Assembly (NCBI GenBank): GCA_905480065.1
Contig: CAJQOV010000088.1
Span: 1 to 9,162 of the forward strand
Source: an uncultured Gammaproteobacteria bacterium
Lineage (GTDB): Bacteria > Pseudomonadota > Gammaproteobacteria > UBA9214
DNA length: 9,162 nucleotides
Direction: 5' to 3'
Part shown: positions 1 through 5,688 of the stretch, piece after piece
Position numbering within the stretch: position 1 is the first letter of the stretch
How the letters are laid out: every line of letters starts with the position of its first letter
Notes under the pieces: model-generated
The model's database searches: none
What the model saw: the letters and a program-made list of their open reading frames with translations, nothing else
What the model was told of the DNA's origin: nothing
Program-made: the position numbers and the translations under genes

Positions 1-22
1 TCCCCGATGACCGGAGCTACCC

Positions 23-1438
23 GTGTCCCGAAGCGCCATCGTCTGGTTCCGCGAGGACCTGCGACTGCACGACAATCCCGCGCTGGATCACGCGGTGCAG
101 CACTTTGACCGGGTTATCCCGGTGTATCTGCACACCCCGCAGCAGGGCGGGCACTGGCGGGCGGGCGCCGCCAGCCACTGGTGGCTGCACCACAGTCTCA
201 AGGCACTGGACGCCGACCTGCAGCAGGCCGGCGCGGGCCTGCTTATCCGGCAGGGCGATTCCGCCCGGCAACTGTTGCAGGCCCTGGTCCGCGAGACCGG
301 CGCCACCAGCGTCGTCTGGAACCGGCTCTATACGCCCTGGGCCGTGGCGCGCGATATCGCTATCAAGACCGCGCTGACCGGCAGCGGCATCGCCGTGCAC
401 GCTTTCCGCCCCAGCCTGCTGTTCGAACCTGAGGCGGTGCTGAAGGACAACGGCGAACCGTACCGGGTGTTCACCGCCTTCTGGAAACGCTGCCAGACCA
501 AATCCCTGTACCAGGCGCTGTGCGACACCCCCTCCCGAATCAGCAGTGGTGATCTGCCGCACGGCATCCCCATCGAGCAGCTCGGACTGCTGCCTGCGAT
601 CCGCTGGGACAGCGGCTTTTATGATCACTGGACACCGGGCGAGCAAGGCGCTTATGCACAGGCCGGCATTTTTCTGGACGAGGATATTGCCGATTACGAG
701 CATAATCGCGATATCCCCGCATCGCCCGGCACCTCGCGCCTGTCAGCGCATCTGCACTTTGGCGAGATCAGCCCGCGCGCGCTGATGAACCGTGCCGTAC
801 AACGCCTCGACGAGATCGGCAGCGCGACAGCCCGGCAGTCCGTCACCCGGTTCATGGCCGAACTCGGCTGGCGCGAATTCGCCGCGCATATTCTCTACCA
901 CTACCCCGCCAGCAGCGACGAATCGATGGATGCGCGTTTTGCGTACTTCCCGTGGGCAGCCGATGATGCGGCCGTGTTGCAACGCTGGCAGCAGGGCCGC
1001 ACCGGCATACCGATCATCGACGCCGGCATGCGCGAGCTCTGGCACAGCGGCTGGATGCACAACCGTGTACGCATGCTGGTAGCCTCGTTCCTGACCAAGA
1101 ACCTGCGTATCCACTGGCAGCATGGTGCACGCTGGTTCTGGGACACCCTGGTGGATGCCGACCTCGCCAGCAATTCACTGGGCTGGCAGTGGGTGGCCGG
1201 TTGCGGCACCGATGCCGCGCCCTATTTCCGGATCTTCAACCCGGTGCTGCAGGGCAAGAAATTTGATCCCGACGGCGAATACGTACGACGCTGGGTGCCC
1301 GAGCTGCGGGCGTTCGACCGCAAGTACCTGCACGAACCGTGGAGGCTGGCAGGACAGTGCGACTACCCGGCGCCGATGATCGACCTGAAGGATTCCCGCG
1401 CACAGGCGCTGGCCGCGTTCCAGTCGCTGCGCCGATGA
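23..1438 (+). CDS. phrB: Deoxyribodipyrimidine photolyase (class I CPD photolyase)
   Basis: The 471-residue product is a blue-light DNA repair flavoenzyme that splits cyclobutane pyrimidine dimers; E. coli PhrB is 472 residues. The N-terminal alpha/beta antenna domain covers about residues 4-165 and opens with VWFREDLRLHDNPAL. The FAD-binding helical domain runs from about 190 to 465 and includes RLSAHLHFGEISPR, GMRELWHSGWMHNRVRM and DAAPYFRIFNP. By alignment to E. coli from memory, the electron-transfer tryptophans W306/W359/W382 correspond to W311, W365 and W388. N384 matches Asn378 near flavin N5, the residue typical of CPD photolyases rather than 6-4 photolyases or cryptochromes. The start is GTG with GGAG at 12-15, 7 nt upstream. 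The gene appears complete, but its promoter lies outside the window. It converges on the VIT-family gene. Which antenna cofactor it binds cannot be told. Confidence 0.95.
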   Translation: MSRSAIVWFREDLRLHDNPALDHAVQHFDRVIPVYLHTPQQGGHWRAGAASHWWLHHSLKALDADLQQAGAGLLIRQGDSARQLLQALVRETGATSVVWNRLYTPWAVARDIAIKTALTGSGIAVHAFRPSLLFEPEAVLKDNGEPYRVFTAFWKRCQTKSLYQALCDTPSRISSGDLPHGIPIEQLGLLPAIRWDSGFYDHWTPGEQGAYAQAGIFLDEDIADYEHNRDIPASPGTSRLSAHLHFGEISPRALMNRAVQRLDEIGSATARQSVTRFMAELGWREFAAHILYHYPASSDESMDARFAYFPWAADDAAVLQRWQQGRTGIPIIDAGMRELWHSGWMHNRVRMLVASFLTKNLRIHWQHGARWFWDTLVDADLASNSLGWQWVAGCGTDAAPYFRIFNPVLQGKKFDPDGEYVRRWVPELRAFDRKYLHEPWRLAGQCDYPAPMIDLKDSRAQALAAFQSLRR

Positions 1439-1458
1439 TGCCGCCAGCCTGGTACCGT

Positions 1459-1479
1459 CGCCGGGGCCAGACCCCGGTG
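1459..1479. other. GC-rich hairpin between convergent genes
   Basis: The 134 nt between the photolyase stop and the convergent VIT-family stop contain a 6-bp perfect stem, CCGGGG (1461-1466) with CCCCGG (1472-1477), around the loop CCAGA. A G-T wobble and one further pair extend it. No T-run follows on either strand, so it is at best a weak or Rho-assisted terminator for the two converging genes. No other feature is apparent in this gap. Confidence 0.3.
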
Positions 1480-1572
1480 CCGTCCGCACCCATCGAGACA
1501 TCTCCACGCGTTTTCACGAACCGGGCCCTGACCCCGCCGCTGGCGTAACCGTCGCCTGGTGCACGCGCCCGT

Positions 1573-2265
1573 TCAGGACGCGGCAACGCCAAACAGGGCG
1601 CCAACGCCGGCCGTCAGCGCCATGGCCAGCGCGCCCCAGAACGTCACCCGCGTGGCTGCAACCAGCACCGGCGCACCACCCGCACTGGCACTGACCGAAC
1701 CCAGCGAGGCAAGAAACACCAGCGAGCTGCCGGCAACGGCGCCCATCAGCAGGCTTGCCGGCGCCAGCAACACCACCAGCAGCGGCAGCGCGGCACCCAC
1801 GGCAAAGGTCGCTGCCGACGCCAGTGCGGCCTGCACCGGCCTGGCCGCCAGGTGTTCGGAGATACCGAGTTCATCACGCGCGTGGGCGCCCAGCGCGTCA
1901 TGGGCCATGAGCCGGGTAGCGACCTGCGCTGCCAGCGCCTCATCCAGTCCGCGCGCGACGTATATGGCCGCCAATTCGGCGTGCTCGTGCTCGGGATCTT
2001 CCGCCAGCTCGCTGCGCTCCCGCTCCAGGTCGGCCTGCTCGGTATCCGCCTGCGAGCTGACCGAGACATACTCACCGGCTGCCATCGACATTGCACCGGC
2101 AACCAGGCCGGCCACACCCGCGACCAGGATACTTCCGGTGGCCGCACCGGCGGCAGCCACACCGAGCACCAGGCTGGCGGTCGATACAATCCCGTCGTTT
2201 GCGCCGAGCACGGCAGCACGCAGCCAGCCGATGCGGTGTGTTCTGTGTATTTCCGTGTGTCTCAT
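1573..2265 (-). CDS. VIT1/CCC1 family iron/manganese transporter
   Basis: The 230-residue inner-membrane protein belongs to the VIT1/CCC1 (DUF125) family, whose characterised members move Fe2+ or Mn2+ out of the cytosol. Family hallmarks are HRIGWLRAAVLGANDGIVST (residues 10-29, leading into TM1) and GAMSMAAGEYVSVSSQADTE (57-76, end of TM2). Residues 77-140 form an acidic, Glu/His-rich cytosolic helical region (ELAEDPEHEHAEL) matching the metal-binding domain that sits between TM2 and TM3 in plant VIT1. Three more hydrophobic helices follow at about 147-165, 168-190 and 205-228. The length is normal and the protein appears intact. The ATG start at 2265 fits family N-termini, although its Shine-Dalgarno is weak. 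It is the last gene of a same-strand run with the small membrane protein and tspO. The transported metal is inferred from the family only. Confidence 0.93.
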   Translation of the reverse strand: MRHTEIHRTHRIGWLRAAVLGANDGIVSTASLVLGVAAAGAATGSILVAGVAGLVAGAMSMAAGEYVSVSSQADTEQADLERERSELAEDPEHEHAELAAIYVARGLDEALAAQVATRLMAHDALGAHARDELGISEHLAARPVQAALASAATFAVGAALPLLVVLLAPASLLMGAVAGSSLVFLASLGSVSASAGGAPVLVAATRVTFWGALAMALTAGVGALFGVAAS

Positions 2266-2331
2266 GAGCTGTGCCCGCTATCGAGTGACTGGCCAGGACA
2301 GGTTACCGTTGGTTACCGCCTTGTGCCCGGT

Positions 2332-2535
2332 TCAAACCCTGACATACCAGGGCAGAATCATCAGCAGGATGCCAATCACAACCAGCACGACGAGGTTGGT
2401 AATAAAATACGGGCAGATCATGAGCACCAGGCCGCAGACCAGTGCAATGAGCGCCTTCTGCCGCTTGCCGTAGATAAAAATGCCCAGGCCGGCGGCACTG
2501 AAAAAAATTCCCCATAACAGCCACGCCGTGTTCAA
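2332..2535 (-). CDS. Small conserved hydrophobic membrane protein (67 aa)
   Basis: A 67-residue, almost entirely hydrophobic protein with probable membrane segments at about 3-21, 27-45 and 48-63. The first two are separated by a short basic loop, YGKRQK (22-27). Similar tiny proteins are common in gammaproteobacteria and are sometimes labelled 'amino acid transport protein', but I know of no experimental support and assign no function. The start codon is TTG, chosen because a strong Shine-Dalgarno (GGGGAGG) lies 5 nt upstream and the hydrophobic segment begins right after it. The gene lies 72 nt downstream of tspO and 66 nt upstream of the VIT-family gene on the same strand, so co-transcription is plausible. 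A longer ORF in another frame over the same bases (2303-2575) lacks these traits. Confidence 0.75.
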   Translation of the reverse strand: MNTAWLLWGIFFSAAGLGIFIYGKRQKALIALVCGLVLMICPYFITNLVVLVVIGILLMILPWYVRV

Positions 2536-2540
2536 GGCAG

Positions 2541-2547
2541 CCTCCCC
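2541..2547 (-). promoter_or_regulatory. Strong Shine-Dalgarno supporting a TTG start
   Basis: On the minus strand these bases read GGGGAGG, a near-perfect anti-16S match, 5 nt before the TTG at 2535-2533. This decides the start of the 67-residue membrane protein in the absence of an ATG. Confidence 0.7.
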
Positions 2548-2607
2548 GTGTGTAGCACCGGCCGGTCAGGATCATAGCGCATCGTTATTACCCTGCCAGC
2601 GAGTGGC

Positions 2608-3117
2608 TCAGCCCAGCACCCCGGGGTTGAGTTCCCACATGGAATAGGTGAGCACGCTGGCAAAAGTTACCCAGGCCAGGTAGGGCAGCAACAGCGCAGC
2701 GGCAACTGCCTGCAAGCGCCGGAACGAGACGATGGTGGCAATGATGAGTACCCAGAGCAGCAGGATCTCGGCAAATGCCAGGCTACCCTGATGCCAGACG
2801 AAGAACAGCCAGCTCCACATCGCATTGGCAACCAGTTGCAGCAGGAACAGGCCGAGGGCGGTGCCAGCCCGGCGCAAACCGTGAGCACGCCATACCAGCC
2901 ATGCCGCAATGGCCATGAGCAGGTAAAGCGCAGTCCAGACCGGTGCGAACAGCCATGCCGGCGGCGCCCAGGCCGGGCGCACCAGTTGCTGGTAGAACGT
3001 GCCAGCCTGCGCAGACCCGATTGCGCCGATCGCTGCGGCGGCAAAGGCCAGCAGCAGCCAGCCCGCAAGGCCAGCCACCTGCTGCGAAAACGATAGTCTG
3101 GAGTCGGTTGCTTGCAT
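2608..3117 (-). CDS. tspO: TspO/MBR family tryptophan-rich sensory protein
   Basis: The 169-residue protein has the five-helix TspO/MBR (peripheral benzodiazepine receptor) layout, with helices at about 14-35, 56-77, 85-107, 113-131 and 137-160. The diagnostic block WAPPAWLFAPVW lies at 50-61 and is followed by LYLLMA. ANAMWSWLFF (97-106) and LLPYLAWVTFA (143-153) are also typical. Family members bind or degrade porphyrins and regulate tetrapyrrole, light and oxidative-stress responses; bacterial TspO acts in the outer or cytoplasmic membrane depending on species. The start at 3117 gives a normal length, but the Shine-Dalgarno (GGTGG, about 11 nt away) is weak. The gene begins only 21 nt after the discoidin-like gene stops, which suggests translational coupling. 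Proximity to a photolyase gene fits a light- or stress-related role, but that is inference. Confidence 0.93.
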   Translation of the reverse strand: MQATDSRLSFSQQVAGLAGWLLLAFAAAAIGAIGSAQAGTFYQQLVRPAWAPPAWLFAPVWTALYLLMAIAAWLVWRAHGLRRAGTALGLFLLQLVANAMWSWLFFVWHQGSLAFAEILLLWVLIIATIVSFRRLQAVAAALLLPYLAWVTFASVLTYSMWELNPGVLG

Positions 3118-3138
3118 CAGACGGGGTCCACCGGAAGG

Positions 3139-3612
3139 TCAGGCGAGCCGCAACTGTTCCAGGGAAGCAGTCACGCTGTTGTCACCGATATCCGGAATGA
3201 TGCTCAACTCGAGCACCGTGACTGCCGGGAGTTCAACATGATAATCCTCGACCTCGGTGGTTGCGCCCCGGGGATTGAAATTCCATTGCTGGCGCACAAT
3301 TTCCTGGAAAGACTTTCCACCGTCCGCAGACCAGCGCAGGACATACTCCTGCGTCCGCTCCGCACCACTCTCCAGAAAATGCAGCCAGATCCGCTCGATA
3401 CGCTGTGGATGGGAAAACAACAGCCGGATGGTTTGCTTGCCCGGTTCGGCTGCACGCCAGCCTGCTGCCTGGCCCGGCAACAAGGCAAACTCGATCGGAT
3501 GGTCCGCATGTTCGGAGGTGATTTCCACCTCGGCGAGTGACTCCAGATTCAGCCACTCTGCGTCAAGCGACGCGGGCTGTTGCCGAACTGGCTCGATAAT
3601 TTTCTTGCGCAT
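3139..3612 (-). CDS. Small discoidin/F5-8 type C-like beta-sandwich protein, function unknown
   Basis: A 157-residue soluble protein without a signal peptide or membrane segment. Residues 30-157 show alternating beta-strand patterns of a galactose-binding-like (F5/8 type C) domain: GWRAAEPGKQTIRLLF (51-66), RIERIWLHFLE (71-81), RTQEYVLRWSADGGKSFQEI (86-105), the phrase RQQWNFNP (107-114) and VLELSIIPDI (133-142). The SADGGKSF turn resembles the repeated-strand turn of discoidin domains. Similar short stand-alone proteins exist in proteobacteria as hypotheticals; no ligand or enzyme activity can be claimed. The ATG at 3612 has a good Shine-Dalgarno (GGAG, 7 nt). The gene is directly upstream of tspO (21 nt) and probably leads that operon. 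Palindromic element A lies just upstream at 3653-3740, so any promoter must sit between the two or within the element. Confidence 0.8.
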   Translation of the reverse strand: MRKKIIEPVRQQPASLDAEWLNLESLAEVEITSEHADHPIEFALLPGQAAGWRAAEPGKQTIRLLFSHPQRIERIWLHFLESGAERTQEYVLRWSADGGKSFQEIVRQQWNFNPRGATTEVEDYHVELPAVTVLELSIIPDIGDNSVTASLEQLRLA

Positions 3613-3652
3613 GGTCTATCTCCGGAATTCAGGGGTGCAAGACCCCGCTTGC

Positions 3653-3740
3653 GAGAAAATGGGGTCGGAGTCAATTACGAGTCAGGGTTTGTGAATACAG
3701 AAAGTCCCTCAACCGTAATTGACTCCGACCCCATTTTCTC
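3653..3740. repeat. Palindromic element, copy A (variant subfamily)
   Basis: Perfect 27-bp inverted arms (3653-3679 and 3714-3740) flank a 34-nt loop. The left arm starts GAGAAAATGGGGTCGG. Compared with copies B and C it has GGAGTC instead of GGTGTC and AAAAT instead of AAAAA, and each change is mirrored in the opposite arm. The first part of the loop (GTCAGGGTTTGTGAATAC) resembles that of copy B (GTCAGGATTGGTGAATAC), so the elements are related. It lies between the discoidin-like gene and the ICMT-family gene and could end transcription of the latter. It is a MITE/REP-like repeat; no transposase is present to identify its source. Confidence 0.9.
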
Positions 3741-3752
3741 CTCCCCATTTTC
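3741..3752. repeat. Partial arm fragment next to copy A
   Basis: CTCCCCATTTTC repeats the outer end of the copy A right arm (CCCCATTTTC) immediately beyond it. It is the same kind of short leftover arm seen beside copies B and C, on the ICMT-gene side. Confidence 0.55.
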
Positions 3753-3764
3753 TACTTGCGATTT

Positions 3765-4460
3765 TTACCATACTCCCGGGATCAATCGATAGCGAACCCT
3801 GCTGGCATATTCCTGGTACCCGCCAAGCTCCCGGTGCAGGGTTCGATCCTCCAATGCAGTCCGTATCACGACACAGGCAATGGACAGCAGCGCGGGAAGA
3901 AACGCCCACCACGAGCCCAGAAACAGCGGCGCAGACAGGATCCAGCCAAAGAAACCCAGGTAACCCGGATGGCGAACGAAGCGATAGGGGCCGGTATCGA
4001 TGACCCGGTGCCCACGTTCCGCCTGGATCCGTACCGTTTTCTCAAAGAAAGGGTTGACCCCCATGGCCCAGGTCAGCAGCGCGTAACCCGACAGCCAGAG
4101 TACCAGTCCCAGCGGCCATAGCCACAAGGACATCGTTGACCATTCGAAACGGACCGCGTCGAGCCCCGCGACCGTGTAGATGGCCAGGAAGGCCGGGGTA
4201 AACAAGGCAAACCAAATCCAGTCCCAGTACTTGGTGCCCCTGTGCGTGCGGAGCCGATGTTCGATAACCGCAGGATTGGCGCGGCGCAGATAGATAAAAC
4301 TGGTCCACATGCCGGTGGTTACCAGCGCGACGTGAAGCCAGCCCGCTGTCCAGCCGATTGTCCCGGCGGGCCAGAATACGATCGCGACGAAAGAACCCAG
4401 GCCGGCCAGTGAGGCGAGGAGCAAGCGCGATGTAAAAGATGATCTATGTATCTCTTGCAT
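3765..4460 (-). CDS. Isoprenylcysteine carboxyl methyltransferase (ICMT/PEMT) family membrane protein
   Basis: The 231-residue integral membrane protein carries the ICMT/phospholipid-methyltransferase signature GHRVIDTGPYRFVRHPGY (residues 150-167), the S-adenosylmethionine-binding block. It ends with the family's acidic, Tyr-rich tail EYASRVRYRLIPG. Hydrophobic helices lie at about 13-30, 38-58, 80-102, 110-132 and 168-199. Bacteria do not prenylate proteins in the eukaryotic way, so the substrate is unknown; small methyl acceptors or lipids are possible. I choose the ATG at 4460 (GGGA, 6 nt upstream). An in-frame GTG at 4484 would add eight residues but falls inside a stable hairpin (4482-4509). 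The stop lies just downstream of element A. The gene is followed by the discoidin-like gene on the same strand, with the element between. Confidence 0.88.
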   Translation of the reverse strand: MQEIHRSSFTSRLLLASLAGLGSFVAIVFWPAGTIGWTAGWLHVALVTTGMWTSFIYLRRANPAVIEHRLRTHRGTKYWDWIWFALFTPAFLAIYTVAGLDAVRFEWSTMSLWLWPLGLVLWLSGYALLTWAMGVNPFFEKTVRIQAERGHRVIDTGPYRFVRHPGYLGFFGWILSAPLFLGSWWAFLPALLSIACVVIRTALEDRTLHRELGGYQEYASRVRYRLIPGVW

Positions 4461-4470
4461 GGTGAATCCC

Positions 4471-4509
4471 GTTAAAAAGACCACCGGGCACCCGTCCGGT
4501 TGCCCGGTG
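4471..4509 (-). terminator. Intrinsic terminator or attenuator upstream of the ICMT-family gene
   Basis: On the minus strand a perfect 9-bp stem, CACCGGGCA (4509-4501) with TGCCCGGTG (4490-4482), closes a 10-nt loop. GGTCTTTTT follows directly (4481-4473 region). This is a classic Rho-independent layout for minus-strand transcription. It lies about 10-50 nt before the ATG at 4460 and about 145 nt after the stop of the oxidoreductase gene. It could simply terminate that upstream gene, or, if the ICMT-gene promoter lies further upstream, attenuate its leader. Confidence 0.7.
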
Positions 4510-4557
4510 CATCACCTTGTCAGCCGATAGCCCGGCTTGCTGCTCGAAAAAAAGGAA

Positions 4558-4643
4558 AAAAAGGGGTCGGTGTCAATTACGAGTCAGGATTGGTGAATAC
4601 TGGTAATACTTCATTCGTAATTGACACCGACCCCTTTTTCTCC
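4558..4643. repeat. Palindromic element, copy B
   Basis: Perfect 25-bp inverted arms (4558-4582 and 4615-4639) beginning AAAAAGGGGTCGGTGTC enclose a 32-nt loop that contains the imperfect direct repeat GGTGAATACT/GGTAATACT. Bases 4558-4640 are identical, in reverse orientation, to 5605-5687. Each arm ends in an A5 or T5 run, so both transcribed strands would give a long hairpin ending in U5. It lies downstream of the oxidoreductase gene and may end its transcript. Confidence 0.95.
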
Positions 4644-4687
4644 CTGGTAATACTTCATTCGTAATCGACACCGACCCCTTTTTCTCC
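4644..4687. repeat. Tandem half-unit of copy B overlapping the oxidoreductase gene's 3' end
   Basis: This 44-bp stretch directly repeats 4600-4643 (loop end plus right arm) with one difference, T at 4622 versus C at 4666. It has no partner arm of its own. Read on the minus strand it supplies the last ten codons (GEKGVGVDYE) and the TGA (4657-4655) of the oxidoreductase gene. Confidence 0.92.
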
Positions 4688-5548
4688 GCGCTGAAACAGC
4701 GCGTTTTTCTCCCGGTATAACGCCGAGATATCTTCATCCCCGAAACCCGCCTGCATCAGCCGGCGATAGTGAATCAGTGTCATCTCGACCACCGGCAGAG
4801 CCACGCCGAACTGTTCGGCCATCTGTTTGCAGATGGCAAGATCCTTGTGGTGCAGCGCGACGCGAAAGCCGGGGTCGTAACTCCCCTCGGTCATGGTGTT
4901 GCCACGGTGGGTCAGGAACCAGTTGCCGGCTGCGCCGCTGCCGAGCACCTCTATGACCTTGTCCATCGGTAATTCCAATGCTGCGCCGAAGGCCAGCGCC
5001 TCGCTCACCGCCTGGTTGATGCCGGCGGCCATCACCTGGTTCACCGCCTTGGTCGCCTGCCCGGCGCCGACCGGTCCCATGTGCTCGACGCGCCCGGCGA
5101 GGCTGTCGAGTACCGGGCGGATGCGTGCGAGTACGTCGGCATCACCGCCGATCATCATGGCGAGTGTACCGTTGCGTGCACCCTCGATGCCGCCGGAAAC
5201 CGGCGCATCGAGAAAGACGGCATCCGGTTGCAGGCGTGCAGCCGCTGCACGCGCGGTATCACGGCTGACCGTGGAAGTATCAACTACGATGGCATTGGCA
5301 CGCAGGCCGGGGCGCAGTGCATCGATCACCTCCAAGACATCCGCGTCGGCGGATACCGACAGGATGACCAGTTCACAACGTGTGGCGAGATCGGCGGGAG
5401 AGCTGGCAATGTATACGCCGGTATCGGCGTGCAGCTGGGCCGCCCTGTCCGGGCTGCGGTTCCATACCGCGGCCAGGTGCCCGGCCTGGTGCAGGTTGCG
5501 TGCAATGGGTGCGCCCATGGCGCCGAGTCCGATGACTCCGGTTTTCAT
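4655..5548 (-). CDS. 3-hydroxyisobutyrate dehydrogenase-family NAD(P)-dependent oxidoreductase
   Basis: The 297-residue cytosolic beta-hydroxyacid dehydrogenase has a Rossmann motif GLGAMGAPIARNL (7-19). WNRSPDR (29-35) follows the second strand, where Asn-Arg favours NADP(H). The substrate-loop block is DAPVSGGIEGARNGTLAMM (114-132), with catalytic Lys167 and Asn170 in GAGQATKAVNQ and a conserved KDL at 235-237. Relatives include tartronate-semialdehyde, succinic-semialdehyde/glyoxylate and hydroxyisobutyrate reductases; the substrate cannot be fixed from the sequence. The ATG at 5548 has GGAG 8 nt upstream. Residues 288-297 (GEKGVGVDYE) and the stop are encoded by repeat DNA, so the original C-terminus was probably replaced or extended slightly. 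The gene sits between oppositely oriented copies B and C. It lies downstream of speA on the same strand, but a hairpin element separates them. Confidence 0.92.
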   Translation of the reverse strand: MKTGVIGLGAMGAPIARNLHQAGHLAAVWNRSPDRAAQLHADTGVYIASSPADLATRCELVILSVSADADVLEVIDALRPGLRANAIVVDTSTVSRDTARAAAARLQPDAVFLDAPVSGGIEGARNGTLAMMIGGDADVLARIRPVLDSLAGRVEHMGPVGAGQATKAVNQVMAAGINQAVSEALAFGAALELPMDKVIEVLGSGAAGNWFLTHRGNTMTEGSYDPGFRVALHHKDLAICKQMAEQFGVALPVVEMTLIHYRRLMQAGFGDEDISALYREKNALFQRGEKGVGVDYE

Positions 5549-5561
5549 GGCAGGTTCTCCG

Positions 5562-5604
5562 GGAAAAAGGGGTAAGAAAAAGGGGTCGGTGTCAATTACG
5601 AATG
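5562..5604. repeat. Partial arm plus half-unit beside copy C
   Basis: GGAAAAAGGGGT (5562-5573) is a stub of an arm start. It is followed by a complete single arm at 5576-5604 (GAAAAAGGGGTCGGTGTC, then AATTACGAATG). Neither has its own inverted partner; the 5605 copy follows directly. They lie on the oxidoreductase-gene side of copy C, mirroring the half-unit on the gene side of copy B. The stub ends 14 nt before the gene's start codon region begins and just upstream of its Shine-Dalgarno. Confidence 0.85.
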
Positions 5605-5624
5605 GAAAAAGGGGTCGGTGTCAA
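5595..5624 (-). promoter_or_regulatory. Possible repeat-derived promoter for the oxidoreductase gene
   Basis: On the minus strand the left arm of copy C gives a consensus -35, TTGACA (5624-5619). The neighbouring half-unit gives CGTAAT (5600-5595, 4 of 6 to TATAAT), with an 18-nt spacer. Transcription would begin near 5588, about 40 nt before the ATG at 5548. The match arises only because two arms are in tandem. The -10 is weak and no expression data exist. Confidence 0.25.
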
Positions 5625-5688
5625 TTACGAATGAAGTATTACCAGTATTCACCAATCCTGACTCGTAATTGACACCGACCCCTTTTTC
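5605..5688. repeat. Palindromic element, copy C (inverted relative to B)
   Basis: Perfect 26-bp inverted arms (5605-5630 and 5663-5688) enclose the reverse complement of the copy B loop (5631-5662). Its right end touches the TAA of speA (5691-5689), so speA transcripts would run into a long hairpin ending in U5 right after the stop codon. This makes it a likely speA terminator whatever its mobile origin. Confidence 0.95.

Noticed and set aside
17..703. 228-residue minus-strand ORF opposite the photolyase gene
   Set aside because: The photolyase frame is unambiguous, and the antisense product has no conserved pattern.
2301..2318. Direct repeat GGTTACCG twice with 10-bp period, between the small membrane gene and the VIT-family gene
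   Set aside because: It is helically phased but very short, and nothing else supports an operator; probably chance.
1559..2473. 304-residue plus-strand ORF opposite the VIT-family gene
   Set aside because: Its Ser/Ala/Thr-rich translation is the complement of a clear transporter gene, and it has no recognisable motif or supported start.
3709..3912. 67-residue minus-strand ORF ending in repeat-derived residues near copy A
   Set aside because: It overlaps the ICMT-family gene out of frame, and its C-terminus is merely the translated repeat arm.
4461..4484. GTG at 4484 as start of the ICMT-family gene
   Set aside because: It lies within the terminator-like stem and lacks a usable Shine-Dalgarno; the ATG at 4460 has one.
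4600..4687. 44-bp tandem period considered as a CRISPR or minisatellite
   Set aside because: There are only two units, the period is explained by a duplicated half-element, and there are no variable spacers.
4893..5672. 259-residue plus-strand ORF opposite the oxidoreductase and running through copy C
   Set aside because: It is low-complexity antisense of a well-conserved enzyme, and its tail is repeat DNA.
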